A program made the translations under genes and the position numbers. 5,293 bases of DNA, taken from an uncultured Bacillota bacterium (lineage in GTDB: Bacteria > Bacillota > Clostridia > Peptostreptococcales > Anaerovoracaceae). This document shows positions 1 through 5,293 of the stretch, piece after piece; position 1 is the first letter of the stretch, and each line of letters opens with the position of its first letter. The notes under the pieces were generated by a model. It searched no databases and was not told where the DNA came from. It was given only the letters and a program-made list of their open reading frames with translations. The DNA is taken from positions 1-5,293 of the forward strand of contig CAMNNG010000087.1 of NCBI GenBank assembly GCA_946545145.1, read 5' to 3'.

Positions 1-249
1 ATTCGCATAGGTCGTTCCCTGCAGATAGTTTCCTGCATCGACAAGATAGACCGCATCAGCCGTATCAGCGATCTCATCCTTTGCTGTTTTAAGTTTCGCA
101 TACTGATCGACATCACCGCGAAGATTCCCGGTGTACATTATTACGGTCTTTCCCGTATAATCCTGCGCTCCGTCCGCAGCAAATGCCAGACCGGGGATCA
201 TCGTCACGATCATAGTCAATGACAATATCAGACTCGTCAATTTTTTCAT
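1..249 (-). CDS. Secreted 5'-nucleotidase/metallophosphoesterase-like protein, N-terminal part (possibly non-catalytic)
   Basis: The first 83 codons of a gene that runs off the left edge. The ATG at 249-247 is preceded by a strong AAAGGAG at 7 bases. Residues 1-24 form a classic signal peptide: Lys-Lys, a hydrophobic core, then LAFA before Ala25-Asp26, the likely signal peptidase I site. The mature part opens with a beta strand (VIMYTGNLRGDVD, 36-48), a helix (YAKLKTAKDEIAD) and a second strand (AVYLVDAGNYLQGTTYAN, 66-83). This order matches the start of UshA/5'-nucleotidase-type calcineurin-like phosphoesterases, where the first strand ends in a TNDxHG-type motif and the second in VDAGDxxQG. 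Here the expected metal ligands are changed: Asn42 for Asp, Arg44 for His, Asn74 for Asp. In the family these enzymes act outside the cell on nucleotides or phosphate esters; this copy may bind without cleaving. The fold assignment comes from motif memory and the rest of the protein is not visible. It may be transcribed separately from the upstream operon. Confidence 0.72.
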   Translation of the reverse strand, partial: MKKLTSLILSLTMIVTMIPGLAFAADGAQDYTGKTVIMYTGNLRGDVDQYAKLKTAKDEIADTADAVYLVDAGNYLQGTTYAN

Positions 250-256
250 GACGCAA

Positions 257-263
257 CTCCTTT
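257..263 (-). promoter_or_regulatory. Strong ribosome binding site for the left-edge secreted protein
   Basis: The minus strand reads AAAGGAG, a near-perfect Shine-Dalgarno sequence, ending 7 bases before the ATG at 249. It is the best ribosome binding site in the window, fixes this start, and suggests efficient translation. Confidence 0.85.
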
Positions 264-280
264 CATCTAGTTCAGTTTGA

Positions 281-338
281 ATTATTCCTTTTATTGATCA
301 TCGAAAACAATGATATTGGTGATAAATCTCATCTGCAA
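281..338 (-). promoter_or_regulatory. Possible promoter region for the left-edge gene
   Basis: The 105-base gap between the lipoprotein stop and the secreted-protein start holds two sigma-A-like candidates on the minus strand. One is TTGCAG (338-333), 17 bases, TATCAT (315-310). The other is TTGTTT (310-305), 18 bases, AATAAT (286-281). Each has a good -10 element (5 of 6) but a poor -35 (3 of 6). The region is AT-rich and also contains a 7-pair hairpin with a TTTT loop (ATCATTG/CGATGAT, about 296-313). No convincing intrinsic terminator separates it from the operon upstream, so read-through could also supply transcription. Confidence 0.3.
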
Positions 339-354
339 GCCCCTTGGGGGGTTA

Positions 355-1647
355 CTATTCGTAGATTTCTCCGCTTACTCCGAGCTCTTCTCCGGCCTTA
401 GCTATGTCTACCTCTTCATACCAGCTCGGATACAGCACCTTGCCCAGATACAGCGAGAAATATACCTGTTCGCTGCTGCTTCCGTACACCGCCTTTGTCG
501 GGACGACCAGTATCCTCCTGCCCGGGAATCTCTCCTCCATTGCCGCTTTGGCGCTTCCGGCGGACTGATCCGTGCACTTGATGATCACTGACGGATTACG
601 GCTCTCGACCCACTGATCCGTGACCGTCGTTTCGCTTCCTCTGTTCCTCGCCGCATTCCCGGCCTTGCACCTGTCTAGGAACGAGCACGATGAAGCCGTC
701 TCGTTGTCAGCGAACTCGATATAGCAGTCGATCACCTGGCATGCGTACATCGATTCGTATATGGTCTGCAATGTCTGCGACCAGTACTTGTACGGATCAT
801 ATGTCCAGTGTGCATAGAGCGTCTGATTGGTCGTCTGATCGAAAGTGTCGCCTGCAGAGACCTGCTCTCCGCCGTCGAGTGATGTGAACCATCCTTCGAA
901 TTCGTGGCCCTTCCTCACCGGGAGCGGCATCTCTCCGTATGGCTCGCCCTCCGTTACCGTGCGCGTCTTGTCTCTTTCTTTCATCCTGCCTTCATTCGGA
1001 TCGAAGGTCAGCGTATGGTCCTTCTTCGTCGCCTCTCTCCATCCCGCATAGAGCGTATGGTCTTCCTTATTCGTCACGACCGTTCCTGCAGTCACCTGAT
1101 CTCCTTCGTCACTTCCTGCGTACCAGCCGGTGAAATTGAAACCGTCTCTTTCCGGGACGGGCAGCTCTCCGTACGCTCCTCCGACGATCACCTTTTTCCT
1201 GGATGTGTCGCAGCTTCCGCCACGGGCGTCAAAGCTCACCACGACATACTTTTCTTTTTTCCTCTTTTTCTTTTCGTCATCGGTATTCGTATTATTCGTA
1301 TTATTACCGTTGTTTTTCCCTCCGCCTTTTCCAGCCTTGCCTGATCCGCCGCTGCCTCCGGCTTTCTTTCCGCCGTTTCCACCGGCTTTTCCCTGATCGG
1401 AAGGTGTTGTCTTATTTGTATCCGAATCGTTGTCTATTATCGGTTCAAGAGTCTTCTCTATCCCGAGTTCCTCCCTTTTCTTTTCGAACTGCTCCGCCTT
1501 CATGCCGCTTTCATCCGGCACTACATCCGTCACGTTCTCGTCGTCGGTGATCCTGGCGCGGCAACCCATGCAGCAAAAGACTAGCAGCGCGGTCAGCGCG
1601 GCAAAGACAAAGATCTTTATCATTTTTTTCAGAAGACCTTCCCTCAT
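355..1647 (-). CDS. Putative lipoprotein with two Listeria-Bacteroides (InlB B-type) repeats, last gene of the MoxR operon
   Basis: A 430-residue exported protein. Residues 7-29 are a basic then hydrophobic signal sequence ending in CMGC; Cys29 is the likely lipidated residue, although the lipobox has Cys rather than Leu at -3. Next come an acidic, Lys/Glu-rich stretch (32-76) and a flexible Gly/Lys/Asn/Thr linker (77-133), as expected of a spacer reaching through the cell wall. Two repeats of the Flg_new/InlB B type follow, at about 135-203 and 211-281. Each has the pattern VxFDxxGG or LTFDPNEG, YGELPxPxRxGxxFxGW, then TLYAxW. The rest (285-430) is a globular domain I cannot name: YWSQTLQTIYESMYACQV, a patch with Cys303, 308, 321 and 327, then WVESRNPSVIIKC and ILVVPTKAVYG. 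NPSVIIK faintly resembles TroA-type substrate-binding proteins, but this is only a hint. It lies 26 bases after the membrane protein gene. InlB-type repeats usually mediate surface adhesion or protein contact. The function is unknown; the operon suggests it is the extracellular partner of the module. Confidence 0.85.
   Translation of the reverse strand: MREGLLKKMIKIFVFAALTALLVFCCMGCRARITDDENVTDVVPDESGMKAEQFEKKREELGIEKTLEPIIDNDSDTNKTTPSDQGKAGGNGGKKAGGSGGSGKAGKGGGKNNGNNTNNTNTDDEKKKRKKEKYVVVSFDARGGSCDTSRKKVIVGGAYGELPVPERDGFNFTGWYAGSDEGDQVTAGTVVTNKEDHTLYAGWREATKKDHTLTFDPNEGRMKERDKTRTVTEGEPYGEMPLPVRKGHEFEGWFTSLDGGEQVSAGDTFDQTTNQTLYAHWTYDPYKYWSQTLQTIYESMYACQVIDCYIEFADNETASSCSFLDRCKAGNAARNRGSETTVTDQWVESRNPSVIIKCTDQSAGSAKAAMEERFPGRRILVVPTKAVYGSSSEQVYFSLYLGKVLYPSWYEEVDIAKAGEELGVSGEIYE
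805..1017 (-). repeat. InlB B-type repeat 2 (protein repeat, residues 211-281)
   Basis: Encodes the second copy of the beta-grasp-like Listeria-Bacteroides repeat, with landmarks LTFDPNEG, YGEMPLPVRKGHEFEGWF and QTLYAHW. It aligns throughout with the preceding copy in protein sequence but has diverged in DNA, so it is an old duplication. Confidence 0.8.
1039..1245 (-). repeat. InlB B-type repeat 1 (protein repeat, residues 135-203)
   Basis: First copy of the repeat, with landmarks VVVSFDARGG, YGELPVPERDGFNFTGWY and HTLYAGW. It carries one extra cysteine (Cys146), which the second copy lacks. A seven-residue linker (REATKKD) separates the two. Confidence 0.8.
1284..1305. repeat. Short 9-base tandem repeat inside the lipoprotein linker
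   Basis: An exact period-9 tract (unit ATTATTCGT on the plus strand, about 2.4 copies) encodes the NNTNNT part of the linker. It sits in a low-complexity coding stretch (1249-1419) for Gly, Lys and Asn, a plausible site of length variation between strains. Confidence 0.7.
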
Positions 1648-1673
1648 AGCTTCACCATCTTATCTGCTGCACT

Positions 1674-2927
1674 CTAAAGCGCCAGGCGGAACCTCACCTT
1701 AGCCTTTTCCTTTCTGCTAATCTTCTCCTTTGTCATCTTTACAGTCATGTCCATGAAGCTGCGCATCTCCTCGCATCTTCCTGCCGTTATCTCATGGTCA
1801 CTGAACGCTGCCTCGTTCCACAGCTCCAGCATCTTTTCATACTGCCTTGCGTAGCTGTACGAGATCTCCTTTTCAGCCTCTACAGTATATGCAGAAAACA
1901 GCCTGTCCCTGCCGCCCAGTCCGTACACTCCGAGCCACCTGACAGCGTACGGGAACATGGCCCGCACCGCCGTCGCGGGATCATCGCTGTCGATGCCCTC
2001 CCTGTTTTTCTTCCGTTTTTTCTCGAGCCTGTCGTGGATGACCGACGGGACGAAAAGGATCAGAAGGGTGATCAGCACCAGCAGCAGTACTATCATCATC
2101 CGCCTGTCAGATGCCGCCTTGTCCTTATTCTCATCAGATCCTTCTCCGCCCTTATCCTTCTTTTCCTGTTTTTCCTTTTCCGCGTCGGCAGACTTGCTCT
2201 GCAGGCCTTCCAGCCTTACGGTCCTGACCGCCAAAAGGTCTCTTGCGCTTTCATCCGACCTCGATACCGGGACGCTCTCACCCGGATCGGCTGCCATCAC
2301 CGCTCCGAATATCAGCGCACAGATCAGCAGCACAGGTATCAGCGCAGCCAGTCTTCCCCGTCCGGCCGCCACCGTCATGCAGACCGCCATCGCCGCGATG
2401 CACCAGGCGTTCGGCATGAGGCCGAAGTAAGCGAACACTGCGCACGCCGCAATGAATACAGCCACGCATATCTTTCTTCTCTCGTCTCTTCCCGGGAGGC
2501 TCAGTAGCATCCCTGCCGCGCATCCGGCCCACAGCACTGCGTTCCTGATGCATGTGAGGCTGTCTGTTGCTCCGTCTGATGTGCCCATTCTGTTATATAC
2601 GTACGCCTGCTCCCTTTCCGCTATAGCAAAGAGTTGGTTCATCAAAAGCGCGATCCCGTCCCTTACATGTGAGAACTCCGGGATGACCAGAGCAAGAGCC
2701 GCCGCCGCTATGATCAGCACAGCAGCACCGAAGACAGCAGGCCGCGCCTTCTCTTTTATCACCAGCAGCGCGCCGAAAGTTATGATCCCGGGTATCACGA
2801 ATACTAGGAATCTTATTGCTCCTGCCATGAAAAGAAATGCTCCAAGGCACGCAAACAACATGCCGGCTGCAGCCGCCTCAGCAATGATCCTTTTTCGATT
2901 TTCTCCTGCTCCGCTTTGGATCTCCAC
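1674..2927 (-). CDS. TgpA-like membrane protein lacking the transglutaminase core
   Basis: A 417-residue membrane protein, third in the operon. Hydrophobic segments at about 19-37, 39-57, 64-83, 128-144, 152-170, 172-188 and 192-212 form an N-terminal bundle. A charged loop (213-275, rich in Lys, Glu and Asp) follows, then a last helix (276-296) and a basic cytosolic tail. In the usual MoxR-DUF58-TgpA triad this position holds a membrane protein with a large extracellular transglutaminase domain between the bundle and the last helix, and a DUF4129-like tail. The tail here (about 315-417), with LFSAYTVEAEKEISYSYARQ, ELWNEAAFSDHEIT and a basic end, looks like that family's C-terminus, but the transglutaminase Cys-His-Asp region is absent and only about 60 residues remain. 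The start is GTG at 2927-2925, only 2 bases after the DUF58 stop, with GGAAG at 7 bases; the next in-frame ATG (codon 23) would cut into the first helix. The family call rests on position and topology. Confidence 0.82.
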   Translation of the reverse strand: MEIQSGAGENRKRIIAEAAAAGMLFACLGAFLFMAGAIRFLVFVIPGIITFGALLVIKEKARPAVFGAAVLIIAAAALALVIPEFSHVRDGIALLMNQLFAIAEREQAYVYNRMGTSDGATDSLTCIRNAVLWAGCAAGMLLSLPGRDERRKICVAVFIAACAVFAYFGLMPNAWCIAAMAVCMTVAAGRGRLAALIPVLLICALIFGAVMAADPGESVPVSRSDESARDLLAVRTVRLEGLQSKSADAEKEKQEKKDKGGEGSDENKDKAASDRRMMIVLLLVLITLLILFVPSVIHDRLEKKRKKNREGIDSDDPATAVRAMFPYAVRWLGVYGLGGRDRLFSAYTVEAEKEISYSYARQYEKMLELWNEAAFSDHEITAGRCEEMRSFMDMTVKMTKEKISRKEKAKVRFRLAL

Positions 2928-2929
2928 CG

Positions 2930-4081
2930 TTACACTTCCATTCCTGCCAGTTCTGTTTTGTATGACTTCTCATCGAAGCCTATCATCTGCACCATGCCTT
3001 CGCTTCGGTCACCTCCGCCGGCGATCAGGGCCGTGACCCTGCAGCCGGATGATATCGAAAGGACGGCATCCGGCACCTGTGTGCCTATGAATATCAGATG
3101 CGCGAATCTCGCCCTGGCGTTCATTATCCCGAAAAAATCACACGAAGGCTCCCTTTTCGCAGGAACCCTGAGGAACTCTTCGCAGGCAGCCGATATATCT
3201 TCCTCAGAGGTTATCTTCCTCCATATCAGTTCGTCATCCTCGCCGTTGAAGCAGATGGAATGATCGATATCATCTTCCTTGAGCGCTGACATGATCGACC
3301 TGAAAACAGCGGCCTGCGCATCCATGATCTCAGGCCGGGCGTTCTTTCCCGAAGCGGTATCCAGCATCACTACCAGCTGATCCGTCACCGGGAGGCCCAG
3401 TTCTTTGACCAGGAGGTGTCCCGTTTTTTCAGACAGCTTCCAGTGCATGTTCTTCACAGGATCACCTGACACATATTCTCTTATCCCGTATACTTCACCC
3501 GGGTCCATACCGCTCTTCGAAGTCGAATATATATCGCTTTCGAACATCACGGCCGAGCTGCCCGAGATATCGATCAGCACCGGGAACCTTTCCGGCATCA
3601 CCGTTATGCCCGTTTCGCCTGATGAGGCCGCTCTTCTTTTAACGAGATACAGCGGATCGAAACATACCGCTTCCTCTATATCGAAAACATAGACCCCGCA
3701 GTGACCGTAGGAAGCGCCGGCTTCCTTCGTCACCGTCTTTCTTGGAGGAGCAGTCAGACTGATCTCCTCCGATGATCTCTCTCCTGTCCTCCGGTTCGTC
3801 GACCGCAGTCTCACCCTAACTTCCCCCGTAGGAAGGAAGCCCCCGTTGGATATGCTCAGCATGACGGATCCGCCGCGCTCATCTGCATGGTATCCGCCCG
3901 CATCACCGCCCCTGATGGCAACGTTCACTTTTCTTCCCGACAACGCAAAAGACGCTATCGACAAAAGCGGCGCAGCCGTGCATGAGACCAGGACCGCTAG
4001 AGTGATAGTTCCGTTATCAAAAAAGTACAGTACTGCAGCAGCGAGAATGATCGCCGCCCAGATCAGACGCTCCTTCCACAT
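2930..4081 (-). CDS. DUF58 family protein (von Willebrand A-like), membrane-anchored
   Basis: A 383-residue protein, second gene of the operon. Two hydrophobic segments at the N-terminus (about 7-21 and 26-47) form a membrane hairpin. A beta-rich region follows (51-165), then the DUF58 signature at 193-215: DPGEVYGIREYVSGDPVKNMHW, then LSEKTGHLLVKE and the strand QLVVMLDT (235-242). This is the conserved core of the family, whose C-terminal half has a von Willebrand A-like fold. The metal-site motif DxSxS is degraded (Asp241-Thr-Ala-Ser-Gly), so metal binding in the usual way is doubtful; this is not rare in the family. DUF58 proteins are encoded almost always beside MoxR ATPases and are thought to be their partners or substrates. 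It starts 21 bases after the MoxR stop, with GGAAGAAGG upstream. Length is ordinary for the family and I see no frameshift. Confidence 0.92.
   Translation of the reverse strand: MWKERLIWAAIILAAAVLYFFDNGTITLAVLVSCTAAPLLSIASFALSGRKVNVAIRGGDAGGYHADERGGSVMLSISNGGFLPTGEVRVRLRSTNRRTGERSSEEISLTAPPRKTVTKEAGASYGHCGVYVFDIEEAVCFDPLYLVKRRAASSGETGITVMPERFPVLIDISGSSAVMFESDIYSTSKSGMDPGEVYGIREYVSGDPVKNMHWKLSEKTGHLLVKELGLPVTDQLVVMLDTASGKNARPEIMDAQAAVFRSIMSALKEDDIDHSICFNGEDDELIWRKITSEEDISAACEEFLRVPAKREPSCDFFGIMNARARFAHLIFIGTQVPDAVLSISSGCRVTALIAGGGDRSEGMVQMIGFDEKSYKTELAGMEV
2935..2939 (-). promoter_or_regulatory. Ribosome binding site supporting a GTG start
   Basis: GGAAG on the minus strand lies within the last codons of the DUF58 gene and 7 bases before the GTG at 2927. 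With a 2-base gap between stop and start, translation of the membrane protein is probably coupled to that of DUF58. Confidence 0.6.
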
Positions 4082-4102
4082 TGCCCTACACTGCCTTCTT
4101 CC

Positions 4103-5041
4103 CTACACCACGTAAGGCGCCTTGACCGATGAGAGGGCGTTCCTGACAACTATGCTGGCGGGCAGCTGCTCCGCCCTTGCTTTTCTGCTCAGGATGATTC
4201 TATGTTCGCACACATCCCAGAACACATCCTGCACATCCTCCGGGATCACGTAATCCCTTCCCTGCATGAACGCACAGGCTTTTGCCATATGGCTGAGAGC
4301 GATCGCGCCTCTCGGGCTGATCCCGAGCTCAATCCATTGATCGTTCCTCGTCTGTATCACAAGGTCTGTGATATACGATACGATCTCTTCCTTCATAGTG
4401 ACTGTGAGCACATGACGCTGCAGCTGTCTTACCTCTTCCTTTGTAAGTACCTGTTCCACTTTTGCGTAGCGCTCCTCGGTCTGCCTCTCCATGATGATGC
4501 TCTTCATGCTCTCCCTGTCGGGATAGCCTATGCTCAACTTCACCAGGAATCTGTCCAGCTGAGCCTGCGGCAGCAGCTGCGTCCCCGCTGTACCGACCTG
4601 GTTCTGTGTCGCAATGACGATGAACGGCTCCTCCAGTTTGTGAGCCACACCATCGACTGTGACCTGGTTTTCCTCCATCGCCTCGAGCAGAGCCGCCTGC
4701 GTCCTGCTCGATGTCCTGTTTATCTCATCAGCAAGGAGAAGGTTCGTATCATTGACCGTTCCCGGCCTGTAGACGAACCCGCCTGCATCTCTGTTGTAAA
4801 TGGAAAAGCCGATGATGTCGGAAGGGAGCACATCGGGAGTAAGCTGGATCCTGCTGTAATCGAGCCCAAGTATCTTTCCCAGAGCTACAGCAAGGCTCGT
4901 CTTGCCGACACCCGGGACGTCATCCAGAAGGATATGTCCTCTTGCGAATATCGCCATCAGCACCTTCCGGATCACATCCTCCTTACCGATAAGTATCTTC
5001 CCGGTCTCATCCAGCAGTCTTTCCATCTTTTCTTTCATCAT
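4103..5041 (-). CDS. MoxR-family AAA+ ATPase
   Basis: A 312-residue cytosolic ATPase and first gene of the operon. It spans the whole AAA_3 domain plus the helical lid. Walker A is DVPGVGKTS (41-49, Lys47), Walker B is LLLADEIN (101-108, Asp105-Glu106), sensor 1 is IATQN (Asn147), the arginine finger region is QLDRF (Arg164), and sensor 2 is ISPRG (Arg244). Other family landmarks are RIQLTPDVLPSDIIG, TQAALLEAMEENQVTVDG and the lid sequence YVIPEDVQDVFWDV. All catalytic residues are present, so it should hydrolyse ATP. MoxR proteins are hexameric, chaperone-like ATPases acting on von Willebrand A-type partners, here very probably the DUF58 protein next door. One variation: the usual TQNP after sensor 1 reads TQNQ. 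The ATG at 5041 has AAAAGGGG at 8 bases; a second ATG follows directly and could also serve. The gene symbol moxR is used loosely for many members, so none is given. Confidence 0.96.
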   Translation of the reverse strand: MMKEKMERLLDETGKILIGKEDVIRKVLMAIFARGHILLDDVPGVGKTSLAVALGKILGLDYSRIQLTPDVLPSDIIGFSIYNRDAGGFVYRPGTVNDTNLLLADEINRTSSRTQAALLEAMEENQVTVDGVAHKLEEPFIVIATQNQVGTAGTQLLPQAQLDRFLVKLSIGYPDRESMKSIIMERQTEERYAKVEQVLTKEEVRQLQRHVLTVTMKEEIVSYITDLVIQTRNDQWIELGISPRGAIALSHMAKACAFMQGRDYVIPEDVQDVFWDVCEHRIILSRKARAEQLPASIVVRNALSSVKAPYVV

Positions 5042-5049
5042 AGGTCGTT

Positions 5050-5057
5050 CCCCTTTT
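5050..5057 (-). promoter_or_regulatory. Ribosome binding site of the MoxR gene
   Basis: The minus strand reads AAAAGGGG, ending 8 bases before the ATG at 5041 and 11 before the second ATG (5038-5036). The spacing favours the first. Confidence 0.6.
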
Positions 5058-5075
5058 CCACATTCTTCTCATTGG

Positions 5076-5104
5076 AGTTTAGCAAACGAAAAAAGTGCCA
5101 ACAA
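5076..5104 (-). promoter_or_regulatory. Possible sigma-A promoter of the MoxR operon, overlapping the upstream terminator
   Basis: On the minus strand TTGTTG (5104-5099), a 17-base spacer and TAAACT (5081-5076) make a moderate sigma-A-like promoter. The -35 would lie in the 3' arm of the terminator hairpin. Only 47 bases separate the terminator T-run from the MoxR start, so any operon promoter must be about here. The prediction is from spacing and partial consensus only. Confidence 0.4.
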
Positions 5105-5127
5105 CCCCCACCGGGGGATGTCGGCAC
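5089..5127 (-). terminator. Intrinsic terminator after the fibronectin III-like gene
   Basis: The minus strand forms a long hairpin: GTGCC, mismatch, ACA paired with TGT, mismatch, then CCCCC and GGGGG around a three-base loop, closing with GGCAC (5127-5095). A run of six T follows at once (5094-5089). It lies 60 bases after the stop of the right-edge gene. On the plus strand the hairpin is followed by CGTTTCTTTC, a poorer tail, so it works mainly leftward. It separates the right-edge gene from the MoxR operon. Confidence 0.92.
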
Positions 5128-5187
5128 CGTTTCTTTCATGCATGTTCAAGCCGGCAACTCATGTGGCAAAGCGCACTGATTCTCAAC

Positions 5188-5293
5188 TCATCGCTTCACG
5201 CTTTTCGCCGCGCCATACACTCCTGTATACTTCACGCCTTTGACTGTTTTGTATGGTCTGACCTGTACGAAGTATCTCTTCCCCTTCTTCAGG
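5188..5293 (-). CDS. C-terminal end of a surface or secreted protein with a fibronectin III-like domain
   Basis: The last 34 codons of a gene entering from the right edge, ending in TGA at 5190-5188. The tail reads KGKRYFVQVRPYKTVKGVKYTGVYG followed by AAKSVKR. The pattern, a strand YFVQVRPY, a turn with TVKGVKY, then a short strand and a basic end, is the last part of the fibronectin type III-like domains that close many clostridial cell-surface and secreted proteins (commonly of the form YYVRVRAYKxVxGKKYYGxWS). The catalytic or binding part of the protein is outside the window, so its job cannot be told. A clear terminator follows, so it is the last gene of its own transcript. Confidence 0.75.
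   Translation of the reverse strand, partial: LKKGKRYFVQVRPYKTVKGVKYTGVYGAAKSVKR

Noticed and set aside
336..354. A C-run and G-run just after the lipoprotein stop, resembling a terminator stem.
   Set aside because: On the minus strand only four G-C pairs with a mismatch and a three-base loop can form, and no T-run follows, so an intrinsic terminator is not supported.
805..1245. The two protein repeats considered as a recent DNA duplication.
   Set aside because: The copies agree in protein pattern but differ at most DNA positions, apart from short shared stretches such as GCGTATGGTC, so the duplication is old.
1794..2507. A 237-codon open frame on the plus strand opposite the membrane protein.
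   Set aside because: The minus-strand frame has clear helices and operon spacing, while this one is Arg/His/Ser-rich with no recognisable pattern.
5138..5148. The palindrome CATGCATG between the fibronectin III-like gene and its terminator.
   Set aside because: Eight bases long, not extended and not repeated elsewhere near the promoter, so it is likely chance.
4202..5179. A 325-codon open frame on the plus strand, opposite the MoxR gene.
   Set aside because: It is antisense to a gene with every AAA+ motif, has a composition rich in His, Leu, Arg and Ser without domain-like pattern, and runs through the terminator hairpin. It is a by-product of codon bias on the other strand.

Overview
The window looks like a chromosomal segment from a Gram-positive anaerobe of the Clostridia, with moderate GC by eye. 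This rests on gene content: an operon of MoxR-type ATPase and DUF58 protein, a lipoprotein with Listeria-Bacteroides (InlB B-type) repeats, a C-terminal fibronectin type III-like tail, GGAG-type ribosome binding sites and AT-ended codons such as AGA and ATA. I cannot name the genus. Every supported gene lies on the minus strand, so the window is best read from right to left.

Layout in transcription order. At 5293-5188 is the last 34 codons of a probable surface or secreted protein ending in a fibronectin III-like strand pattern. A strong intrinsic terminator follows at 5127-5089. A tight four-gene cluster then runs from 5041 to 355: a MoxR AAA+ ATPase (312 aa), a DUF58 protein (383 aa), an eight-helix membrane protein (417 aa) and a lipoprotein (430 aa). 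The gaps between them are 21, 2 and 26 bases, so they are almost certainly one operon. A 105-base gap separates the cluster from the start (249-1) of a secreted protein resembling 5'-nucleotidase-type metallophosphoesterases, which runs off the left edge.

How the genes may work together. MoxR plus DUF58 plus a membrane transglutaminase (TgpA-like) is a widespread bacterial triad. MoxR is thought to act as a chaperone-like ATPase on a von Willebrand A-like DUF58 partner at the membrane. Here the third gene keeps the TgpA-like frame: an N-terminal helix bundle, a last helix and a cytosolic C-terminal tail. Where the extracellular transglutaminase core would normally sit there are only about 60 charged, low-complexity residues. 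The fourth gene supplies an exported, probably lipid-anchored protein with two beta-grasp-like repeats and a cysteine-containing C-terminal domain. My inference is that this is a reduced or rewired MoxR-DUF58 module whose extracellular effector is a separate lipoprotein rather than a built-in transglutaminase.

The left-edge gene adds a second oddity. In the visible part, the positions that normally bind metal in the phosphoesterase family (Asp, His, Asp) read Asn, Arg, Asn, so it may be a non-catalytic relative. No RNA genes, mobile elements or CRISPR arrays were seen. No stretch of more than 300 bases is without a gene.
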